Of a stretch of 64,000 nucleotides of DNA, positions 57,915 through 64,000 are shown one piece after another. The stretch is from Schistocerca nitens (Eukaryota > Arthropoda > Insecta > Orthoptera > Acrididae), in the NCBI RefSeq assembly GCF_023898315.1, contig NC_064622.1:357101234-357165233 (forward strand). Direction: 5' to 3'. Within the stretch, counting starts at the first letter, position 1. The number at the start of each line of letters is the position of its first letter. The position numbers were made by a program, and so were the translations under genes. The notes below the pieces were generated by a model, which was given only the letters and a program-made list of their open reading frames with translations, ran no database searches and was not told the DNA's origin.

Positions 57915-58881
57915 CTGAAAAACTGACTGAAATGTAACGGCCATTTTCCCCATTGCACGTGGGGCAGTGGCGTATAAGCATGTAAAAGTCACTTTTATTT
58001 ACAGCGTCTGGCTACAGATGTAGGTGTATTTATTGTAGAATTAACAGCTGCGTTGTACCCCCGTGGGGTCCTCCGGTATCGCACTTCCTTTGTTTCGGCA
58101 ACAGGAGGCGCAAAATCTTTTGGCTAGTCGCCTCGCTGATTGCTCGCCGCGAGCGCTACTTCCGGCTTGAGCAATGTTGTAGCCTCCAGCATTCTCAACA
58201 GCAATAGAACAGAGGGCTTCGTCAGTTGCCAGGGGCTACCTGCGGAGCAAGTACTGTTAAACGTTCCTTGCGGCGGAGTACTGTTTAAGCTGCAATAAAT
58301 CGCCGTAGTGGACGAAGAATTAACGGTTGCGAGTGACTACAGCAGAATGTGGTCCCGATAAAAAGGTTTGTAGCGAGTTGTGCTAAGTGTGACGGTCTCT
58401 CTCCTGCAGGATCTGCCGCTAACGACATGTGCTTGCTTAAATTTATAAATACAGACTATTTTTATCCATCATAGTCTATGGTTTTGGTAGGCCTACAACT
58501 GTGTCAATGCAGATTTAAATGATAAAATGCTACGCCGTTAAGTTTGTTCATGAGTAAGACGAAGCGTTTCAAGAATTTCTCATTTTCACGTTCTGTGGGA
58601 GTTAACGTACATATAGTATGTGACACATCTGCGTGTGTAGTATGTTGCTGCTTTCGTGCAGTTGTCTTCCTTTGGCCTTAACTGCAATCGGGAATAATAG
58701 AACTTGGAATTTTTAGTTAATAATGTTAGAAAATAATAATTTTTGTAATGCGGTGTTGTAAGTTAAACAGAAAATAAAATGCAACCATGACAGCAGTATA
58801 GTACAATTAGTTCACAGAGCCACTGTTCGTACACTTCGCTACTTTAGCCACAGTAATACAAAGGTGTTCTGTTTCAGTGGG
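57915..58881. other. spacer of inverted duplication, unrecognised
   Basis: No coding motif. A GC-richer block at 58030-58400 with AATAAA near 58295 could be a retroelement LTR or untranslated exon. No partner repeat was seen. Confidence 0.35.
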
Positions 58882-59545
58882 CATTATTTACGAGAATGGC
58901 ATGTTAATTATTCGATTTGGCAATGTTAGTGGTGGAGTCAGGTGGCTTTCCTCTCGCACTTAGTGTAATCCAACTGTCAGCGCCTAGTGTTATCGCTTTT
59001 GAAAGCGTGCGAACGTTTTCTAAATGTTTGCAAATCGTGTATCTGAGGTAGCACCATTGTACCCACTAAGTCGGATGGGGGAAACCGCCTAAAAACCACA
59101 CCCAGGATGACCGATACACTGGCCCTCTAATCCGCCTGATCCATTCGATTCGGAGCCGGCGGCGCTTACCTAAATCCCGAAAGTGGAGTGTTAATGCACC
59201 CGGCCTTGTCAGCGGGTGAACTGTACTTCATGCACTGAAATTACATAATGGACCGAATAGTATGAGGTCATTGAAGATACAATAACATTAAATGATATCG
59301 GTGCAGACCGGCCACAAATGCAGAAATTGTAATGTAACGTATACAGGGTGTAACTAAATTCCCTTTGCAGACTAAATCCCCTTTGCAGACTAAGGACAGT
59401 ATCCTTATAGCACAACAAGAAAAACATGCCTAGTAAATGTATGCTCTAAAATGCACACGTACTTTAAGAGCTACGATCAGCTGTTCAATAAAAGGAGATG
59501 TGTTCCATGGTAGCGAAGATGAAAAAGTGCTCATATATGTACTTT
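58882..59545. repeat. inverted duplication, arm 2
   Basis: Inverted copy of arm 1. The unique part is 58882-59342. It is followed at 59343 by the first half of the same MITE (CAGGGTGTAACTAAATTCCC), which breaks off at about 59545. A 20-bp direct repeat (CCCTTTGCAGACTAA twice, 59362-59396) is present in the MITE of this arm only. Differences from arm 1 are scattered. Confidence 0.87.
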
Positions 59546-59639
59546 AAATTGTCACTTGGCGACAACAATGATTATATTTAAATAAAGTTATTCTTTACAA
59601 TCCATTTATAAGAATACATTTCCGAAACAGAGGAAATGA

Positions 59640-60775
59640 GATACGGGAAGCCCCACAGCAGTAAAGCGTAGCTCTTTGCCTTTAGCCAACTCACACTTTC
59701 TCACATAACGTACTGAAAGCTTTGGATCAGGGCAGTCAACTAGATACAACATGTCTTGATTTCCGAAAAGCTTTTCACTCAGTACCACACGTACGCTTAT
59801 TGTCAAATGTGTGATAGTATGGGGTAACGAGCGAAGTGTGTGACTGGATTGAGGACTGTTTGGTAGGGATGCAGCGTGTTCTCCTGGATGGAGAGTCATC
59901 GTCAGATGTAGAAATAGCCTCAGGTGTCTGTTAATGACCTTGCAGACAGTATTAATAGTAACCTCAGGTTGTTTGGAGATGATGCAGTTATCGATGAAGA
60001 AGTACTGTCTGAAAAAAAAAAATGCATAAATATTGTCACTTTCAAAGTGGTGCAAAGATTGGCAACTTGATTTAAATGTTACAAAAATGTGAAATTGTGC
60101 ACTCCACAAAATGAAGAAACGTAGTGTCCTGTAACTATAATGTAAGTGAGTCACTGTTCGAATCGGCCAACACTTACAAATACTTCTGTGTAGCACTATG
60201 TAGTCGTATGAAACGGAATGCTCACATAGGCTCAGCGGCGGTAAACTAGGCGATATACTTCGATTTATTGGTAGAATACTGGAGAAGTCTAATCAGTCTA
60301 CTAAATAGATGCCTTACAAATCACCTGTGCAACAGGTTCTAGAACATTGCTAAAGTTTGTGCGACCCATACCAAATAGGACTAACGGGGGAAATTTAACG
60401 TATGCAGAGAAGGGCAGCACGAATGGTCACATGTTGTTTGACTGGGGGGAAAGTATTAGTGTGACGCTGAAAAAACTAAATTCGCAGACTCTTGAAGACA
60501 GACGTAAACCAAGCTATCTCGAGAAAGCTACTACCAGTTTCAAGAAATAGCGTTCAATGATATAGCAAAACCCCCCTACGTATCGCTCACATAGGGATCG
60601 TGAGGACAAGATTAGAATAATTACAGCACGCGCGCACACATTCAAACAATCTTTCTTCCCGTGCTCCACATGTGAGTGGCACAGAAAGAAACCCTAATAA
60701 CTGGTGCAATGGGACGTACCCTCTGCCATGCAGTTCGCGGTGGTTTGCAGGTTATAGAGGTAGATGTAGATATAA
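59640..60775 (+). mobile_element. LINE family 3, RT to 3' end
   Basis: Plus strand, several frames: TCLDFRKAFHSVPHVRLLSN (first RT catalytic Asp box, about 59745-59805), YGVTSEVCDWIEDCL, QRVLLDGESSSDVEIASGV (about 59860-59925), NLRLFGDDAVI (FADD box with A to G, about 59960-59990), WCKDWQLDLNVTKM (about 60050), then the C-terminal region and 3' UTR ending GAGGTAGATGTAGATATA at about 60775. The conserved tail links it to the 3' ends at 24.2 and 32.3 kb. 5'-truncated and inactive. Confidence 0.85.
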
Positions 60776-61099
60776 TGATTTTTGTACACAATAAAAAATC
60801 AGGAAACATTTATTAATTCCATTAAACCTAGCGCGTGCATTTTTCTATTGCAGTAACACGATAAAAAGATATAAAAGGGCAATAGAAGCAGAACGCCTCA
60901 ACGCAGCCATTACGTCAGTAATAATGCGAACTCCCATAGGATTTGGAAATGGGACTACATTTTCCGAAACGCGTCGTACTGCCCATGAAAAACTACTACA
61001 GTAGTTTGTTCTTCAGTCGATAAAGACAATGCTTTATTCGAATTATCATTAGACAATTCGATCAGGTAGTGATGTGACATCTTTGAGTCGACGTGCAAC
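60776..61099. other. unrecognised stretch
   Basis: No feature recognised. Confidence 0.4.
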
Positions 61100-61830
61100 A
61101 CTAGGATCCCTGCAAGTTCGTCCATTTCTGCCATCTTGAGCTTCGTGTTATCAGTTCAATCCGGCTGTCTTTCTTAAATCTCTCTTCCATCTGGCTGGTA
61201 GTCTACCCCTTGGTGGTTTTTTTTGGTGTAAATTGGGCTCCAATCTAGTACTCGTTTTGATCTTTGCCATCTTTTCTTCGAGCGATGTGACCAGCCCGCT
61301 GCCATTTCAAGGTATTCACTCTTTCAGCTATGTCACTGACTTTTGTTGTCTGTCTGAAATCAACTACTACTCTTTTTTGTCTTTCTTTGTGTCGTCCAGC
61401 GTTGATCTTTCTATTATTCCTCTTTGGGCTGCAACTATCTTAACAGTTAACTCATTTAATGTTCATATTTGACAACCATGAGTTATTACTGGCTGTAAAC
61501 ATTAGTCAAAAACTGTTTCCTTCAGCTCGGCCGACATCTTAGACTTCGAAATTGGAGGATATCTTTAATAAGCTTGCCAGCCTAATTTAATAAGTCGAAA
61601 TATTTCTGGTTTTAGATCTCCTTTCATATTTAGTAGTTAACCCACATACATATTCTGTGACCCTTTGCACTCATAGTTGCGTACTTCCAACATATGTTTC
61701 CCTCCGGTGTCTATTCATTCATGACGATCTTAGTTTTATCGTAGGTCATTATTAACCGAGTTCAGAGCAGATTTACCTGCTGGTAAACCTTTCTCGGATG
61801 TGAGGTTTTGGTCCAAGGAACTCTACTGTT

Positions 61831-61871
61831 CCTGACATTTCGTCCAGGACTGCGCTGGACATCCTCAAAGG
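61831..61871 (-). ncRNA. hammerhead-like motif C1 (one core base changed)
   Basis: On the minus strand: stem I CCT/AGG, core TTGAGGA (C3 replaced by T), stem II GTCCAG/CTGGAC, perfect 6 bp, GAAA, ATGT in place of the palindrome, C at position 17. The motif lies downstream of the PLE coding end, in sense with it. The C3 change should abolish or reduce cleavage. Confidence 0.5.
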
Positions 61872-62000
61872 CGCTCTTCCGCCGAGTCTTGCCGACTGAC
61901 CAGTCGGACGTCCGAGAGCGAAATACATACTTTAAAAAACGGGGCGTGATCGAAGTAACACGTGCTGAGCAGAGATAATCCTTGTCAAAGATAAAATTGT

Positions 62001-62165
62001 CTAGCGGTTCTGCAGAGCTACTGTCCATATGTCGCTAAGTTTCATTGCCTCCTCTTTCCTATTCAATTTATCCTGATGCTTGTAAATTTCAATAGCTTCT
62101 CTACATAGTTGTAGATGATAATTTAACGTTGTAGATGAACTTTCTGTTTCAGAAAACTTCGACAA
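62001..62165 (-). pseudogene. PLE protein C-terminal remnant
   Basis: The minus strand reads REAIEIYKHQDKLNRKEEAM and then KLSDIWTVALQNR, ending at TAG 62001-62003. This is the end of the GIY-YIG endonuclease module of PLE proteins (REAIEI...NFNRKEE...LS..W), and it aligns with 16190-16280. Only about 50 residues are retained. Confidence 0.72.
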
Positions 62166-62298
62166 TCGATAGTTAATATCTTTGACAAGGATTATCTGTG
62201 CTCATCACGTGTTACTTCGACCACACCCCCTCTTCTACAGTAAGTGTGTCGCTCTCGGACGTCCGACCAGTCACTCGGCAAGACTCAGCGGAGGAGCG

Positions 62299-62339
62299 CC
62301 TCTGAGGATGTCCAGTGCAGTTCTGGACGAAACGTCAAG
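62299..62339 (+). ncRNA. hammerhead-ribozyme-like motif C2
   Basis: Stem I CCT (62299-62301) with AAG (62337-62339, one mismatch), core CTGAGGA (62302-62308; N7 is G, allowed), stem II GTCCAG/CTGGAC (62310-62315 with 62323-62328), GAAA (62329-62332), self-complementary ACGT (62332-62335), C at position 17 (62336). Invariant bases are kept. Confidence 0.6.
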
Positions 62340-63300
62340 AACAGAAGAGTTTCTTGGACCACGATCTCACATCCCGAAAGGTTCACAAGCAGCTGTGTCA
62401 CCCGGTCGTGAAAGCCTTCATTCTATGTCCAGATCAGATTGACGCAAGGTCCGCTAACCAATATGTGAGGCTTTTCTTTACTATTTGAAAACAATACAGT
62501 ACCTGCGAAAATTAGGTTTTTTAATCTCTTTCTCAGAGTTTCGATCCCCTTTGTTTTCCAAACTAATTTAGACATTGCTTTTCGAAGGACTGCTGCAAAT
62601 AGTTCATGTGATAGTCACCTTGTTTTACACCCATTTTGATGGGAAATTCATTAGTTTCTTCAACTACATTCACAAACGCTTTGAAGTTTTGTGTATGTTG
62701 TATAAGACTTTGATGCAGGCCTGTCTAGTCCTTGCTCTGTTAGAGCCTCAAACACAGCTGAGTGACGGATCAAGTCGAATGCCTTTTCAAAATCTATGGA
62801 GGCAAGGCAGAGAGGTAGATGGTATTCATTTTTTTTGCTAATTTTTTTCGCATAGTGAGGATATGATAAAGTGTACTAAACCCTGCCCGGAATCCAGCTT
62901 GCTCAAGGGGTTGGGCCAGGTCAGGTGTAGTGTTCAATCTGGTGGCTGAAATTCTAGTAAAAACTCCGAGCAGTACGGACAGAAGTCTGATGCGGCGATT
63001 AGTCTTTGTATTTAGTACTATCGTTCTTACATATTATTTTGGCTTATTTCAGGCTCGTGGTAAATTTCCACTGTCCGATCAATTTGAAAATACTTAAGCT
63101 AGATGCTTTATAGAGGCCTCATCCATCAGCTTTTAAATATAAACTGAGAGGTCATCATTACTTGGAGCGGCTTCTTTATTCATCTTGTTTTAGCATGTTC
63201 TACGTCCGAGGAGAGTATTTCTGGGACTTTTGCAGAGGCATCCAGTTCGACTAGGATCTAGATATCGTCATTGACTTTCGAATAAATACAAGAAATCCAA

Positions 63301-64000
63301 AGATTTCTGATAATCTTCTTATGCACGATTTTAATTCTGAAATTTCCTTCGCAGTCCTTGGTATTTGTCATAATATAAGAGCTTTGACTAAGTTTTTTTC
63401 CAGTCACCGTTCATACATATTAAGAAATCGCAACGCATTCGCGATGGCGACACGAACGGGGGCAAAAGCTACTCGCACCGTATGGTGTCGTCATTGTACA
63501 GGTCTTTTTTTTCTTTCATTGTGACAGTACCTTTTCTGCGAATACTTACGTCGGGTGCATCTGATGTTTGCCGTCAGCTATGACGAAGCAGTGATAACGA
63601 GACGTGAGCTTCTTATTAAAGACGGCAGTTGCACGTACGAAGTTAGCCTTGGAGATATTTACAGAACTGCAGAGCATAGAGCTTCTCTAACGGATTGTTA
63701 CAGCGGCGGTAGTATTTCTTGAAATAAAATTGATGGCAAACTCGGAGTTTCACCGTGTTCATTGAGCTAGTAGCGTCACGGAACTCTTTGTACTACTGTG
63801 TAAAAATCCAGCGCAAATTGGATACACCGTAGCGTGAAGTATGGCTGCAATAAATTTTGACGTAAACGACATAGAATCTACCAGCGGCAGCTGTCATTTT
63901 CGTAATAAAACTTTTACATTCGCGCAAAGCGAAACAAAAAAAAAACTTCAGGTATCAAGTAAATTGTGCACTTTTGTCTTTTGCTGTTCCCCTATGCATA
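63301..64000. other. unrecognised stretch to window end
   Basis: No gene or repeat recognised with confidence. Confidence 0.4.

Larger units (their letters stand above)
61765..62440 (-). mobile_element. 5'-truncated Penelope-like element with inverted hammerhead-bearing arms (family C)
   Basis: Left arm 61783-61993 and right arm 62177-62386 are inverted copies over about 210 bp. Between them the minus strand encodes the C-terminus of a PLE protein. Each arm has a hammerhead-like motif. In minus orientation the order is inverted arm, coding end, direct arm, matching the known habit of PLEs to insert with an inverted terminal repeat upstream. The element lies within LINE family 4. Confidence 0.78.
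61100..63300 (-). mobile_element. LINE family 4, split by a PLE fragment
   Basis: Minus strand RT in two pieces. Upstream piece (63300-62440): EILSSDVEHAKTR, IVLNTKTNRRIRLLSVLLGV, FTRISATRLNTT, EQAGFRAGFST, HEETNEFPIKMGVKQGD-like. The downstream piece (61765-61100) resumes with YDKTKIVMNE, GDLKPEIFRLIKLGWQAY, and the C-terminal LKWQRAGHIARR-like region. The catalytic FADD box falls at the junction and is missing. The endonuclease is absent. The PLE insertion at 61765-62440 interrupts the RT. Confidence 0.8.

Overview
The window looks like repeat-dense intergenic or intronic DNA from a large-genome insect, most likely an acridid grasshopper or locust (Schistocerca-like). The evidence is the content: tRNA-derived SINEs with a shared tail ending in a tract like GAGCCATTTGAACCATTT, several LINE families, many Tc1/mariner relics, and Penelope-like elements (PLEs). 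The genus is recognised from repeat style from memory, not from a search. I found no host protein gene, rRNA gene, CRISPR array or bacterial-type operon. Almost every longer open reading frame is a broken transposon gene or a shadow of one.

Layout. 0.1-1.45 kb: hAT transposase relic with an inverted copy of its N-terminus. 4.4-6.9 kb: three foldback or inverted-repeat elements, one a perfect 78-bp palindrome carrying a hammerhead-ribozyme-like core. 8-9.8 kb: non-LTR retrotransposon (RT thumb, RNase H, zinc knuckle). 11-14.2 kb: SINE cluster. 15.9-16.5 kb: PLE GIY-YIG endonuclease relic. 17-19.4 kb: three minus-strand LINE relics and a SINE. 19.4-20.7 kb: mariner-like element with both TIRs and TA duplication. 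22.5-24.3 kb: minus LINE with the best preserved ORF of the window (262 aa). 24.7-25.2 kb: second hammerhead-bearing foldback. 26.1-26.8 kb: LINE split by a SINE with a perfect 15-bp target duplication. 28.9-37.3 kb: dense run of Tc1/mariner and LINE relics. 40.4-41.3 kb: internally deleted mariner. 42.4-46.8 kb: SINEs, a 78-bp tandem duplication and another full-length mariner-like element. 48.6-52.1 kb: long plus-strand LINE ORF2 relic (endonuclease-RT-RNase H). 52.1-53.4 kb: Tc1 relic. 53.5-60.8 kb: a SINE with an alternative tRNA head, a MITE, a large inverted duplication and a LINE. 61.1-63.3 kb: a minus LINE interrupted by a PLE fragment that carries two hammerhead-like motifs in inverted arms.

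The most interesting signal is the recurrent association of hammerhead-type cores (CUGANGA, short stem II, GAAA, self-complementary stem III, short stem I) with inverted-repeat PLE ends at 4.5, 24.7-25.1 and 61.8-62.3 kb. They belong to three different sequence families, and one surrounds a recognisable PLE C-terminal coding remnant. PLE-associated hammerhead ribozymes are known, so the novelty would lie in the families and the paired inverted arrangement. Activity is untested.

The elements do not form a functional system together. They are layers of insertions, and the nested cases allow relative dating.
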